DNA of 34,500 nucleotides from Streptomyces sp. NRRL S-350 (GTDB lineage: Bacteria; Actinomycetota; Actinomycetes; Streptomycetales; Streptomycetaceae): positions 1 to 34,500 of the forward strand of contig NZ_JOHO01000077.1 in NCBI RefSeq assembly GCF_000719705.1. The letters run 5' to 3'. Below are positions 8,207-17,540 of this stretch, piece by piece. A program made the position numbers and the translations under genes. Position 1 is the first letter of the stretch. Each line of letters opens with the position of its first letter. The notes beneath the pieces were generated by a model, which worked only from the letters and a program-made list of their open reading frames with translations, searched no databases and was not told the DNA's origin.

Positions 8207-8740
8207 TCAGCTCGCGTCCGCCGCCGCGCCCTGGGCCGGGACGGCCGCGCCGAGCAGGGCCGGCGAGGCGTAGCGGGACCAGGACAGGCAGCCGTCGGGC
8301 GGGCAGAACTCGGGGCGGCGCGGGTCGTGCCCGAGCTCGCGCAGCTTGGTCCGGACGGAGTCGGGCGTGCGGCCGAAGCGGGCGGCGATCCGGGCGACGG
8401 TCTCACCGTCGTGGAAGCGCCGGACCAGCTCCTCCTCGTGCTGCGGCACCCAGGGGGCGCCGTGGCCGGGGTACAGCTCGCGCAGCACGTCGCGGTCGGG
8501 GATGGGCTCGGAGACGTCGGCGACGATCGCCAGCGCCCGCAGCGCGCGGTTGAGCGCGATCCGCAGCGAGGCGACGTCCTCGACCGGCAGGCGGAGCTTG
8601 CCCGAGGCGAGCGGTGTGGCGGCCGCCCCCTCGCGCCAGCCGGTCAGGGTGAGGGTGACCTCGCGGTCGTCGTCGCTGGCGAGTTCGATCCGGAAGACCT
8701 TGTCGCCCAGCGGGAGCTCGTTGAGATGACGGAATGCCAT
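8207..8740 (-). CDS. small helix-turn-helix protein of unknown function
   Basis: A 177-aa protein, start ATG 8740 (MAFRHLNELPLGDKVFRIEL). The N-terminal half is beta-rich (residues 10-50), followed by a helix at 55-72. Residues about 102-137 (EEELVRRFHDGETVARIAARFGRT then VRTKLRELG) form a convincing HTH resembling sigma-70 region 4 or a Myb/SANT-like unit. A short tail carries two cysteines (C146, C151). No enzyme motif is visible. It sits between recG and rsmD. The 5' leader carries an inverted repeat whose 3' arm includes the likely ribosome binding site (8747-8783), so autoregulation is plausible but unproven. I do not recognise a named family. Confidence 0.75.
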   Translation of the reverse strand: MAFRHLNELPLGDKVFRIELASDDDREVTLTLTGWREGAAATPLASGKLRLPVEDVASLRIALNRALRALAIVADVSEPIPDRDVLRELYPGHGAPWVPQHEEELVRRFHDGETVARIAARFGRTPDSVRTKLRELGHDPRRPEFCPPDGCLSWSRYASPALLGAAVPAQGAAADAS

Positions 8741-8746
8741 GGCAGG

Positions 8747-8785
8747 ACCCCCAAGTGTCGCGCCAGGTACGCACCTTGGGGGTGC
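8747..8785 (-). promoter_or_regulatory. leader with two mutually exclusive hairpins over the Shine-Dalgarno
   Basis: ACCCCCAAG (8747-8755) is perfectly complementary to CTTGGGGGT (8775-8783). On the minus-strand mRNA the 3' arm ends in GGGGGT, 6 nt before the ATG, so pairing would mask the ribosome binding site. The 5' arm can instead form GCACC/GGTGC (8771-8785), freeing the site. Confidence 0.45.
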
Positions 8786-8844
8786 GCCCTGAACACCTTC
8801 ATTCTCTCGCGGGGGTCTGACAATCCCGGGGCGCGCGGGCCCGC

Positions 8845-11073
8845 TCAGCCCTTCTCCATGTAGGCCGCGCGGTCCTCGTCGATCAGGCTCTCCAGCGCGG
8901 TGCGCAACTCCGGGTGCGCGGCCAGCTCCGGGTCCTCGGCGACCAGCCTGGTCGCCTCCGTCCGGGCGGTGAGGATGACCTCCTCGTCCTCCAGCACCGA
9001 GAGCACCTTGAGCGAGGACTTCACCCCGGACTGCGCCTGGCCCAGCACGTCGCCCTCGCGGCGCTGCTCCAGGTCGATCCTGGACAGCTCGAAGCCGTCC
9101 AGGGTGCCCGCCACCGCGTCCAGCCGGGCCCGGGCGGCGCTGCCCGCGGGCATGTCGCTGACCAGCAGGCACAGGCCCGGCGCGCTGCCGCGGCCGACCC
9201 GGCCGCGCAGCTGGTGGAGCTGGGAGACGCCGAAGCGGTCGGCGTCCATGATGACCATCGCGGTCGAGTTGGGGACGTTGACGCCGACCTCGATGACCGT
9301 CGTGGCGACCAGCACGTCCACCTCGCCGGCCGCGAACCGCCGCATCACCTCGTCCTTGGCCTCCGGGGCGAGCCGCCCGTGCAGGATCTCCACCCGCAGC
9401 CCGGCGAGCGGGCCCTTCACCAGCTTCTCCGCCGTCTCCACCACCGAGAGCGGGGGCCGCCGTTCGTCGCTCGCGGCGCCGAGGTCGGCGACCTCCTCGA
9501 AGTCCTCCTCGGCCGCCTTCCGCTTCTTCCGGGACTCCCCCTTGGCCGGGGCCGCCGGCTCCTCGTCCCCGATCCGGGGGCAGACCACGTACGCCTGGTG
9601 GCCCTTGGCGACCTCCTCGCGGACCCGCTCCCAGGCCCGGGTGAGGAAGTTGGGCTTCTCCAGCGCCGGGACGACATGGGTGGAGATCGGCGAGCGGCCG
9701 GCCGGCAGCTGGTCGAGGACGGAGGTCTCCAGGTCCCCGAACACGGTCATCGCGACGGTGCGCGGGATCGGGGTGGCGGTCATCACCAGCAGGTGCGGCG
9801 GCTGGTCCCCCTTGGCGCGCAGGGCGTCCCGCTGCTCGACGCCGAAGCGGTGCTGCTCGTCCACCACGACGAGCCCGAGGTCCTGGAACTGGACCTTGTC
9901 CTCGATCAGCGCGTGGGTGCCGATGGCGATCCCGGCGTCCCCGCAGGCCATGTCGAGCAGCGCCTGGCGCCGGGCGGCGACGCCCATCGAGCCGGTCAGC
10001 AGCGCCACCCGGGTGCCGAGGTCGGAGCCGCCGATCATGCCGCCCTCGGCCAGGTCCCCCATCATCTCGACGATCGAGCGGTGGTGCTGCTGGGCCAGCA
10101 CCTCGGTGGGCGCCAGCAGGACGGCCTGGCCGCCCGCGTCCACCACGGCGAGCATGGCGCGCAGGGCGACCAGGGTCTTCCCGGAGCCGACCTCGCCCTG
10201 GAGCAGGCGGTGCATCGGGTGCTCGGTCGCCAGGTCGGCGGCGATCTCGGCGGAGACCTTCTGCTGGCCCTCGGTGAGGGTGAACGGCAGCCGGGCGTCG
10301 AAGGCGTCCAGCAGGCCGCCGGCGCGGGCCCGGCGCGGCTTGGCGGGCAGGGCGGAGTCGGCGGCCCGGCGCTGGGCCAGGGCGACCTGGAGCACGAAGG
10401 CCTCGTCCCAGCGCAGCCGGCTCTGGGCGCGCTCGCGGTCGGCCTGGCTGCGCGGGCGGTGGATCAGCTCCAGGGCTTCGGGCAGCGGGATCAGGTCGTG
10501 CCGTTCGCGCAGTTCGGCGGGCAGCGGCTCGCCGACGTCGTCGAGGTGCTTGGTGAGCGCGGTCTCGATGCAGATCGACAGCTTCCAGCTGGGCATCTGC
10601 GCGCTGGCGCCGTACACCGGGATGAGCCGGCCGGCGAACTGCTGCGCGGCGTCCGACCCGGCCTCCTCGTCGAGCAGTTGGTAGTCGGGCGAGACCAGCT
10701 GGCGGGTCCGGTTGAAGGCGCCGACCTTGCCCGCGAACAGGCCCTGGGCGCCGGCCCTGAGCTCCTTCTGCCGCCAGCCCTGGTTGAAGAAGACCAGCGA
10801 GAGCCGGCTGCGGCCGTCGGTGACGACGACCTCCAGGCGGTCGCCCTTGCGGCCGCGGAACGGGATCAGGGTGACCTTCTCGATCCGGGCCAGCACGGTG
10901 ACGTGCTCGTCGATCTCCAGCTCGTCCAGGCTGGTGAGCTGGCCGCGTTCGACGTAGCGGCGCGGATAGTGGTGCAGCAGGTCCCCGACCGTGCGCAGCT
11001 TGAGGCTGTCGGCGAGCACCTTGGCGGTGCGGTCGCCGACGAGCTTGGTCAGTGGTTCATCGAGAGCGCCCAT
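8845..11073 (-). CDS. recG: ATP-dependent DNA helicase RecG
   Basis: A 742-aa branched-DNA helicase for fork regression and recombination repair. The ATG at 11073 is preferred to the adjacent TTG because an AGGGG sits at suitable distance. The N terminus (LDEPLTKLVGDRTAKVL, then TVGDLLHHYPRRY) and OB/wedge domain (about 50-150) are typical. Walker A GEVGSGKT is at 293-300, the DEQH box at 405-408, and motif VI (RGRVGRG) at about 623-629. A charged Lys/Glu insert at about 504-540 within helicase domain 2 is a lineage feature. It follows the DAK2-type gene by 78 bp. Confidence 0.97.
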   Translation of the reverse strand: MGALDEPLTKLVGDRTAKVLADSLKLRTVGDLLHHYPRRYVERGQLTSLDELEIDEHVTVLARIEKVTLIPFRGRKGDRLEVVVTDGRSRLSLVFFNQGWRQKELRAGAQGLFAGKVGAFNRTRQLVSPDYQLLDEEAGSDAAQQFAGRLIPVYGASAQMPSWKLSICIETALTKHLDDVGEPLPAELRERHDLIPLPEALELIHRPRSQADRERAQSRLRWDEAFVLQVALAQRRAADSALPAKPRRARAGGLLDAFDARLPFTLTEGQQKVSAEIAADLATEHPMHRLLQGEVGSGKTLVALRAMLAVVDAGGQAVLLAPTEVLAQQHHRSIVEMMGDLAEGGMIGGSDLGTRVALLTGSMGVAARRQALLDMACGDAGIAIGTHALIEDKVQFQDLGLVVVDEQHRFGVEQRDALRAKGDQPPHLLVMTATPIPRTVAMTVFGDLETSVLDQLPAGRSPISTHVVPALEKPNFLTRAWERVREEVAKGHQAYVVCPRIGDEEPAAPAKGESRKKRKAAEEDFEEVADLGAASDERRPPLSVVETAEKLVKGPLAGLRVEILHGRLAPEAKDEVMRRFAAGEVDVLVATTVIEVGVNVPNSTAMVIMDADRFGVSQLHQLRGRVGRGSAPGLCLLVSDMPAGSAARARLDAVAGTLDGFELSRIDLEQRREGDVLGQAQSGVKSSLKVLSVLEDEEVILTARTEATRLVAEDPELAAHPELRTALESLIDEDRAAYMEKG

Positions 11074-11092
11074 CAAGCCCCTGTCTACACCA

Positions 11093-11115
11093 AGGGGCCG
11101 ACAGAGCGGGCCCCT
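11093..11115 (-). terminator. small hairpin between the DAK2-type gene and recG
   Basis: AGGGGCC (11093-11099) pairs with GGCCCCT (11109-11115). This weak stem may only attenuate read-through into recG. Confidence 0.35.
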
Positions 11116-11151
11116 GCCGCCGGCGGCACGCGACCGGCGGGGGCGGCGGTC

Positions 11152-12783
11152 TCACTCCACGCCGATGAGCAGCGGCGCCGACTCCTGCCCGCCCTGGAAG
11201 ACCACCGCGTCCACCTCGGGGCGCCGGTGCCGGGCGTGTGCGACCAGCCGTTCGGCCAGCGCCTCGTCGGTGCCCACGCCGAGGACGAGGGTGACGAGTT
11301 CGCCGCCCGCGCCGAGCATCCGGTCCAGCACGCTCTCGCCGACCTCGGCCAGCCCGGTGCCGATCACCGCGACGTCGCCGTCGATCAGCCCGAGCACGTC
11401 CCCGGCCTGGCAGACCCCGGCCATCGTCCAGGACTCCCCCTCGGCGACGGCGAGTTCGGCGCACCGGGTGGCCCCGGCGGCGGAGGTCATGGCGACCACG
11501 TCCTCGTCGAAGCGGCGGCCGCCCTCGTGCACCGCGAGCGCCGCCAGCCCCTGCACCGGCGAGCGGGTGGGCAGCACGGCGATCCGGACGCCCTCCTCGC
11601 GCAGTTGGTCGGCGGCGGCACCGGCGGCGGCGCGCAGCTCGGGGTCGTTGAGCAGCAGGACGACCTCGCGGGCGGCCGAGCGGCGGACGGCGGCGGCGAG
11701 TTCGGCGCTGGTCGGCGGCCGGTCGGGGTCGGCGTGCAGGACGACGGCGCCGGCCTGCTCGCAGAGTTCGGCCAGGCCCTCGCCGGAGACCACGGAGAGC
11801 ACCGCGCGGGCCCGCTCCTCGCGTCGGCCGCGCTCGGCGGCGGTGCCGGCGCGGGCGGCGGCCTCGGCGAAGTGCGTGATCCGGATCTGGTGCGGGCGTC
11901 CGGCCTCGACCCCGGCCTCCACGGCGGCGCCCGCGTCGTCCACGTGGACGTGCACGTTCCACAGGCCGTCGCCGCCGCCGATGACCAGCGAGTCGCCGAG
12001 CCCGCCGAGCCGTTCGCGCAGCGCGGGCAGCGCGTCGTCCGGTGCGTCCAACAGGTAGATGACCTCGAAGGCGGGGTGGCCGGGGCCGGGCGGCCGTACG
12101 TGCGTCTCGCAGTGCTCGACGGCCCGGAGGTCCCCGCGCAGCGCGACCGGCCCCATCGGCTGCTGCCCGGCGACGGCGTCGGCGAGGGCGCCGAGGACGG
12201 CCACCAGGCCGCGCCCGCCGGCGTCCACGACCCCGTTCTCGGCCAGCACGGCGAGCTGTTCGGGGGTGTGCCGCAGTGCGTCCCGGGCTGCCCGGTAGGC
12301 GGTGTCGGCGACCTGCGCGAGCCCGTCCCCGGCCCGCACCGCCTCCCGGGCGGCGACCCGGGCGACGGTCAGCAGGGTGCCCTCGACGGGCTCCGCGACG
12401 GCCTGGTAGGCGGAGTCGGCGGCCCGCTGCAGGGCGGCCCGCAGCTGTTCGGCGCCGCCGCCCTCGGCCAGCGTCTCGGCGGTGCCCCGCAGCCACTGGG
12501 CGAGGATCACCCCGGAGTTGCCCCGGGCGCCGACCAGCGCGCCCCGGGCCATCGCCCGCACCGTGTCGGCCAGTCCGGGCGCCGGGTGGGCGGCGGGGTC
12601 GGCGAAGCGGCTCTCCACCGCGGCGGCGGCGGACTCGACGGTCAGGTAGAGGTTGGTGCCGGTGTCGCCGTCGGGGACGGGGTAGACGTTGAGCGCGTCG
12701 ATCTCCTCGCGGGCCTGGCCGAGCGCGCGCAGGGCCAGCTGGCACCAGGTGCGCACGGCCGGGGCGTCGAGCGTGTGCAGCAC
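11152..12783 (-). CDS. DAK2/DegV-linked kinase-like protein (FakA/YloV type)
   Basis: A 543-aa protein. GTG 12783 is chosen for its strong GGAGGAG at correct spacing and the family-typical start VLHTLDAPAVRTWC. The DhaL-type nucleotide/Mg site is clear: LNVYPVPDGDTGTNLYLT (31-48), then GARGNSGVILAQWLRG. Middle and C-terminal regions match the fatty-acid-kinase FakA layout (DAK phosphatase-like domain). FakA phosphorylates fatty acids bound to FakB (DegV) partners in Gram-positives. No degV/fakB gene is present in the window, so the substrate is inferred from family only. The gene order DAK2-type/recG, with rpmB divergent, is conserved in streptomycetes. Confidence 0.88.
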   Translation of the reverse strand: MLHTLDAPAVRTWCQLALRALGQAREEIDALNVYPVPDGDTGTNLYLTVESAAAAVESRFADPAAHPAPGLADTVRAMARGALVGARGNSGVILAQWLRGTAETLAEGGGAEQLRAALQRAADSAYQAVAEPVEGTLLTVARVAAREAVRAGDGLAQVADTAYRAARDALRHTPEQLAVLAENGVVDAGGRGLVAVLGALADAVAGQQPMGPVALRGDLRAVEHCETHVRPPGPGHPAFEVIYLLDAPDDALPALRERLGGLGDSLVIGGGDGLWNVHVHVDDAGAAVEAGVEAGRPHQIRITHFAEAAARAGTAAERGRREERARAVLSVVSGEGLAELCEQAGAVVLHADPDRPPTSAELAAAVRRSAAREVVLLLNDPELRAAAGAAADQLREEGVRIAVLPTRSPVQGLAALAVHEGGRRFDEDVVAMTSAAGATRCAELAVAEGESWTMAGVCQAGDVLGLIDGDVAVIGTGLAEVGESVLDRMLGAGGELVTLVLGVGTDEALAERLVAHARHRRPEVDAVVFQGGQESAPLLIGVE

Positions 12784-12865
12784 CAGGTCTCCTCCGGGAT
12801 TGGGACGCCGCGACGGCCTGTGGGGCAGCAGCGCGTGCACGGCGGCTGCGGGGGGTGGTACCGGC

Positions 12866-12871
12866 AGGCTA
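12866..12871 (-). promoter_or_regulatory. possible -10 element (TAGCCT) for the DAK2-type gene
   Basis: TAGCCT lies about 83 bp upstream of the start codon. No good -35 was found, so it is listed only as a lead. Confidence 0.3.
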
Positions 12872-13084
12872 TCGGGGGGCGGGGAGGGCTGCCCGGACCG
12901 GCGGCCGAAGCGATCACTCGGCCGGTCATGGTAGTTTCGTGGGACGGAAGCAAGCGATGTATGCTCTTCCGGTTGCCTGGAACCGTCCAGGCTCACCCCC
13001 TTGTCCGGTCTGGTTCACGCGAGTGCTCCGGTGGGTGGGCGGGGTTTTCGAAAGTAACTGATCTGAAGTCTTGGAGTGACTCCT

Positions 13085-13270
13085 GTGGCTGCCAACTGCG
13101 ACGTCTGCGGCAAGGGGCCGGGCTTCGGCAACAGCATCTCCCACTCTCACCGCCGTACCCCCCGTCGTTGGAACCCCAACATCCAGACGGTGCGCGCTGT
13201 GATTGGGCGGACGCCGAAGCGGCTCAACGTCTGCACCTCGTGCATCAAGGCCGGTAAGGTCTCGCGCTGA
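13085..13270 (+). CDS. rpmB: 50S ribosomal protein L28 (zinc-binding form)
   Basis: A 61-aa ribosomal protein. GTG 13085 follows GGAG (13073-13076) at 8-nt spacing and gives [16 protein letters not shown]. Cys pairs CDVC (5-8) and CTSC (50-53) make the zinc-binding C+ form, and the basic central block [14 protein letters not shown] is diagnostic. It is monocistronic and divergent from the DAK2-type gene. Streptomycetes usually have additional L28 paralogues, some zinc-independent. Confidence 0.96.
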   Translation: MAANCDVCGKGPGFGNSISHSHRRTPRRWNPNIQTVRAVIGRTPKRLNVCTSCIKAGKVSR

Positions 13271-13276
13271 CGCGCA

Positions 13277-13338
13277 GACCGGCATGCCGGTCCTCCAGTG
13301 AGCCGGTTCATCCTCGGATGGACCGGCTCCACTGTTTT
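13277..13338 (+). terminator. rpmB terminator (double hairpin with T-run)
   Basis: A perfect palindrome GACCGGCATGCCGGTC (13277-13292) is followed by a longer stem (13297-13309 with 13320-13333, one bulge) and TTTT at 13335-13338. This is the closest thing to an intrinsic terminator on the plus strand here. Confidence 0.75.
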
Positions 13339-13372
13339 CGCGGCCGGCTACGCCGTTTCCGGACTCACCAGT

Positions 13373-13404
13373 GGTGGGCGGGCTCCTTCGGGGGCCCGCC
13401 CACC
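13373..13404. terminator. bidirectional hairpin with TTCG tetraloop
   Basis: An 11-bp perfect stem (13373-13383 with 13394-13404) extends inward through a T-G wobble and two G-C pairs to a TTCG tetraloop. It lies between convergent rpmB and thiD. Confidence 0.8.
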
Positions 13405-13462
13405 GCTGTTCTGCGGCCGGCCTCCGTGCCGCAGGCCGCCGCCGGTCTCCGGCCGGCCTCGT

Positions 13463-14290
<828 letters not shown>

Positions 14291-14314
14291 GGACCCCAAC
14301 CTACCTGCGCGGAT

Positions 14315-15340
14315 TCACAGCACGGCTTCGGATTCCGCCCAGCGGTCCTGCGGCACCGTCTTCAGCCGGGTCACCGCGTCGCCGATCGGCAGCAGTTCGA
14401 TGCCGGTCCTGCGCAGCGCGGTGAAGTGCCCGAACGCGCCCTGGTGCACGGCCTCCACCGCGTGCCAGCCGAAGCGGGTGGCGAGCACCCGGTCGCGGGC
14501 GGTCGGGGTGCCGCCGCGCTGGGTGTGGCCGAGGATGACCGGGCGGGCCTCCTTGCCGAGCAGGTCCTCCAGCTCGTGGGCGAGCCGGTTGCCGATCCCG
14601 CCGAACGTCCGGTGGCCGTACTGGTCGACCTCGCCGTGGTCGAAGCGCATGGTGCCGGGGGTCGGGGACGCGCCCTCGGCGACGGCGATGATGGCGAACT
14701 TCTTGCCGCGGGCGAAGCGGTCCTCGATTATCCGGGCCACCGCCTCGATGTCGAAGGGCTTCTCCGGGATGAGGATGCCGTGCGCGCCGCCGGCCATGCC
14801 CGCGGTGAGGGTGATCCAGCCGGTGTGACGGCCCATCAACTCCACGACCATGACCCGCTGGTGGGATTCGGCGGTGGTCTTCAGCCGGTCGATCGCCTCG
14901 GTCGCGACGTGCACCGCCGTGTCGAAGCCGAAGGTGACGTCGGTGGCGTCGATGTCGTTGTCGATGGTCTTCGGCACCCCGACCACCGGCAGTCCGGCGT
15001 CGCTGAACAGCTTGGCGGCGGTCAGTGTGCCCTCGCCGCCGATCGCGATCAGCGCGTCGATGCCGATCTCCCGGGCCAGGGCCTTGGCGTTCTGCACCGC
15101 CCAGGCGATCCGGTCGCGCCGGACCCGGGCCGAGCCCAGGACGGTGCCGCCGAGGGTGAGCAGGCCGGTGACGTCGTCGTGCGAGACCGTCCGGGTGCGG
15201 CCTTCGATCAGGCCGAGGAAGCCGTCCAGGATGCCGACGATCTCGTCGCCGTGGACGTCCGTGCCGCGGTGCACCACGGAGCGGATCACCGCGTTGAGGC
15301 CGGGGCAGTCGCCGCCGCTGGTCAGTACACCGATGCGCAT
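14315..15340 (-). CDS. pfkA: 6-phosphofructokinase, probably ATP-dependent
   Basis: A 341-aa glycolytic kinase, start ATG 15340 ([20 protein letters not shown]). It has the phosphate-donor motif GGEGT (101-105) and catalytic PKTIDNDI (123-130), with GRHTG and HTQRGG further on. Gly104 points to ATP as donor, since PPi-dependent enzymes have Asp there. Lys124 is shared with both PPi enzymes and the actinobacterial ATP-dependent clade. The Gly104/Lys124 combination is the known pattern of actinobacterial ATP-PFKs. The assignment of donor is inference from these two residues. Position is notable: it interrupts thiD and thiL. Confidence 0.92.
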   Translation of the reverse strand: MRIGVLTSGGDCPGLNAVIRSVVHRGTDVHGDEIVGILDGFLGLIEGRTRTVSHDDVTGLLTLGGTVLGSARVRRDRIAWAVQNAKALAREIGIDALIAIGGEGTLTAAKLFSDAGLPVVGVPKTIDNDIDATDVTFGFDTAVHVATEAIDRLKTTAESHQRVMVVELMGRHTGWITLTAGMAGGAHGILIPEKPFDIEAVARIIEDRFARGKKFAIIAVAEGASPTPGTMRFDHGEVDQYGHRTFGGIGNRLAHELEDLLGKEARPVILGHTQRGGTPTARDRVLATRFGWHAVEAVHQGAFGHFTALRRTGIELLPIGDAVTRLKTVPQDRWAESEAVL

Positions 15341-15500
15341 GTCAGGTGTGCTCCCGCTCGCAGTGGTTCGGGCCGCCCGCGCCGCACGGGCGGGCGGGCT
15401 CGGATGGCGCAAGCCTACGCACAACGCACCCGCGAAGCCCGTCCCCCGACCGCCGGAGCGTCACGCGCCGCCGCCGTACGGTCCCTGGCGCGGCCGCGCC

Positions 15501-16466
15501 TCACTCGGCGAAGTGGTCCCACCCGCCGGCCCGGTCCCAGGGCGCGCCGTCGACCGTCACCCGGCCGCTGCGGCTGCCCGTCGGGCGGCCGGTCACCTCG
15601 CCCACCACCCGCCAGCGGGCCGGGAGTTGGGCCCCGCGGGGGAAGGTCGCCACGATCGCGTGGTCCTCACCGCCGGAGAGCACCCAGACCAGCGGGTCCA
15701 CTCCGACCGCCTGGCCGATGTCCGCCATCTGCGTCGGGACGTCGAAGTCGGCGGCCTTCAGGTCGATGTCCACCTCGCTGGCCCTCGCCACGTGGCCGAG
15801 GTCGGCGACCAGTCCGTCGCTCACGTCGATCATCGAGGTGGCGCCCAACTCGGCGCCCGCCGGGCCGGCGTGGTACGGCGGCTCGGGCCGGCGGTGCGCC
15901 TCGACGAAGGCGCGCGGGGAGCGGAACCCGCGCTGCAGCACGGTCAGTCCGGCGGCCGACCAGCCGAGCCAGCCGGTGACCGCGACGACGTCGCCGACCT
16001 GCGCGCCGGAGCGCGTCACCGCCGCCCGCCCCTGGAGGTCCCCGAGCGCCGTGATGGCCAGCGTGACGGTGTCGCCGCGCACGACGTCGCCACCGACCAC
16101 GGTCGCCCCGGCCACCTGGCACTCGTCGCGCAGCCCGTCCATCAACTCGGTGGCCCAGGTGGTCGGCAGGTCGGCGGGGGCGACCAGACCGAGCAGTATC
16201 GCGGTCGGCACCGCCCCCATCGCGGCCACGTCGGCGAGGTTCTGGGCGGCGGCCTTGCGGCCCACGTCGTAAGCGGTGGACCAGTCCCGGCGGAAGTGCC
16301 GGTTCTCGATCAGGACGTCCATGGTCGCCACCACCCGGCCGTCCGGAGCCCGCACCACCGCGGCGTCGTCGCCCGGTCCGAGGTCGACCGCATCGGTGAG
16401 CGGTACCCGGGCGGTCAGCTCCCTGATGAGGCCGAACTCGCCGAGCTCGCCCACGGTCCCCTGCAT
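15501..16466 (-). CDS. thiL: thiamine-monophosphate kinase
   Basis: A 321-aa kinase making thiamine diphosphate from thiamine monophosphate. Start ATG 16466, preceded by GAGAGGA. The PurM-like fold motifs are present: GELGEFGLI near the N terminus, GPGDDAAVV (30-38), ATMDVLIENRHFRRDW, the GGDVVRGD glycine/aspartate loop, MIDVSDGLVADLGH and LSGGEDHAIV. All expected Asp residues for Mg-ATP binding are there. It is divergent from the AsnC-domain gene. Downstream, 160 bp separate it from pfkA. Confidence 0.95.
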   Translation of the reverse strand: MQGTVGELGEFGLIRELTARVPLTDAVDLGPGDDAAVVRAPDGRVVATMDVLIENRHFRRDWSTAYDVGRKAAAQNLADVAAMGAVPTAILLGLVAPADLPTTWATELMDGLRDECQVAGATVVGGDVVRGDTVTLAITALGDLQGRAAVTRSGAQVGDVVAVTGWLGWSAAGLTVLQRGFRSPRAFVEAHRRPEPPYHAGPAGAELGATSMIDVSDGLVADLGHVARASEVDIDLKAADFDVPTQMADIGQAVGVDPLVWVLSGGEDHAIVATFPRGAQLPARWRVVGEVTGRPTGSRSGRVTVDGAPWDRAGGWDHFAE

Positions 16467-16673
16467 CTGCCGTCCTCTCGCGTTTTCATCCGATCCGGTC
16501 CCCGTCGCGCTCCCCCGCGCGCAGCGTACGCCCTTCGGGGACGCCGAGGTCTCCCCTCCCCGGCCCGCTGCGCGGTAGCGTGGTGATCAGACTGCCGGTG
16601 AGCCCACTCCACCCCCGCGCCCGACCGGGTGCTCACGGCGGCGATCCCCGTAACCGGCCGCCGGGAGGTCCCC

Positions 16674-16907
16674 GTGGTACAGGCATACATCCTGATCCAG
16701 ACCGAGGTAGGAAAGGCCACCGTGGTGGCCCGGACGATCACCGGTATCCCCGGCGTGCTCACCGCCGAGGACGTCACCGGCCCCTACGACGTGATCGTCA
16801 AGGCGGAGGCCGAAACCGTCGACGAGCTGGGCCGCATGGTGGTGGCCCAGGTCCAGAAGGTCGAGGGCATCACCCGCACCCTCACCTGCCCCGTGGTCCA
16901 CCTCTAG
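16674..16907 (+). CDS. stand-alone Lrp/AsnC-type effector (RAM) domain protein
   Basis: A 77-aa protein. GTG 16674 has GGGAGG at 5-nt spacing; a longer reading upstream lacks coding character. VQAYILIQTEVGKATVVA...ITGIPGVLTAEDVTGPYDVIVKAEA is the beta-alpha-beta-beta ligand-binding domain of Lrp/AsnC regulators without any HTH. Such solo domains oligomerise and can bind amino acids (family knowledge); the partner is unknown. The start codon of the DUF3515 gene is 20 bp downstream, so the two are probably co-transcribed. Confidence 0.88.
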   Translation: MVQAYILIQTEVGKATVVARTITGIPGVLTAEDVTGPYDVIVKAEAETVDELGRMVVAQVQKVEGITRTLTCPVVHL

Positions 16908-16927
16908 GGCCCGGCTACCATCGGCGG

Positions 16928-17446
16928 GTGGCCAGAGAACTCCGCATCCCCGAGGCGCTGACCGCCGTCCCGGCGCCGATCCGCTGGCTGGCCCTGCCCG
17001 TCGCGCTCGCGGGCGCGGTCGCCGTGCTGGTCGGCGGTTGGGGCACCGCCGACCCGAAGGTCGAGGTCCCGCACCCGGGCGGCAGGGCGGCCGCCTACTG
17101 CCAGGCCCTGGCCGCCGCGCTGCCGCAGGAGTTGCTCGGCCACGCCCGCAAGGACCCGTCGCCCGCCTCCCCGTACGTGGCCGCCTGGGGCAGTTCGCCC
17201 CGGACGGTGCTGCGCTGCGGTGTCGACCGGCCGGAGGAGTTGGACGGCGAGCACGCCATGGACTGGTCCCCGACCGTCGACGACGTCACCTGGTGGTCGC
17301 AGAAGCTCGACGACGGCGGCTACCGCTTCGTGACGACCATGCGCGCCGCCTACGTCGAGGTGACCGTCCCGGCGGGGGCCGCGCGGAACCCCTTCGACCC
17401 GGCCGCCGCGCTCACCCCGGCGGTCAAGGCGAACGTCCCGGGCTGA
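16928..17446 (+). CDS. DUF3515-family membrane-anchored protein
   Basis: A 172-aa protein, start GTG 16928 (VARELRIPEALTAVP). A single membrane helix lies at about 20-38 (WLALPVALAGAVAVLVGGW), followed by an extracytoplasmic domain with two cysteines (C58 in AYCQALAAALP, C97 in LRCGV) that could form a disulfide. WGSSPRTVLRCG and the following VxRPEEL pattern are typical of actinobacterial DUF3515 proteins, which are found near ddl/thiL. Function is unknown. It converges on ddl. Confidence 0.8.
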   Translation: MARELRIPEALTAVPAPIRWLALPVALAGAVAVLVGGWGTADPKVEVPHPGGRAAAYCQALAAALPQELLGHARKDPSPASPYVAAWGSSPRTVLRCGVDRPEELDGEHAMDWSPTVDDVTWWSQKLDDGGYRFVTTMRAAYVEVTVPAGAARNPFDPAAALTPAVKANVPG

Positions 17447-17490
17447 GCCCGACGCCCGTGCTCCCGCCGCACGACACGGGCCGCACGGCC

Positions 17491-17529
17491 GCGCGGGGCG
17501 GGCCGGAAGGCTCCCGGCCCGCCCCGCGC
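17491..17529. terminator. bidirectional terminator between DUF3515 gene and ddl
   Basis: A perfect 15-bp stem (17491-17505 with 17515-17529) and 9-base loop between convergent genes. Confidence 0.85.
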
Positions 17530-17540
17530 CGTACGGTTCG

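Noticed and set aside
8914..13257. Very long plus-strand reading frame (over 1,400 codons) opposite recG and the DAK2-type gene
   Set aside because: Mirror of GC-rich coding sequence; composition is Gly/Arg/Val/Gln-rich without motifs, and the minus-strand genes have complete family signatures.
14315..15340. PPi-dependent phosphofructokinase
   Set aside because: Position 104 is Gly (GGEGT), not the Asp typical of PPi enzymes; Lys124 alone also occurs in actinobacterial ATP enzymes.
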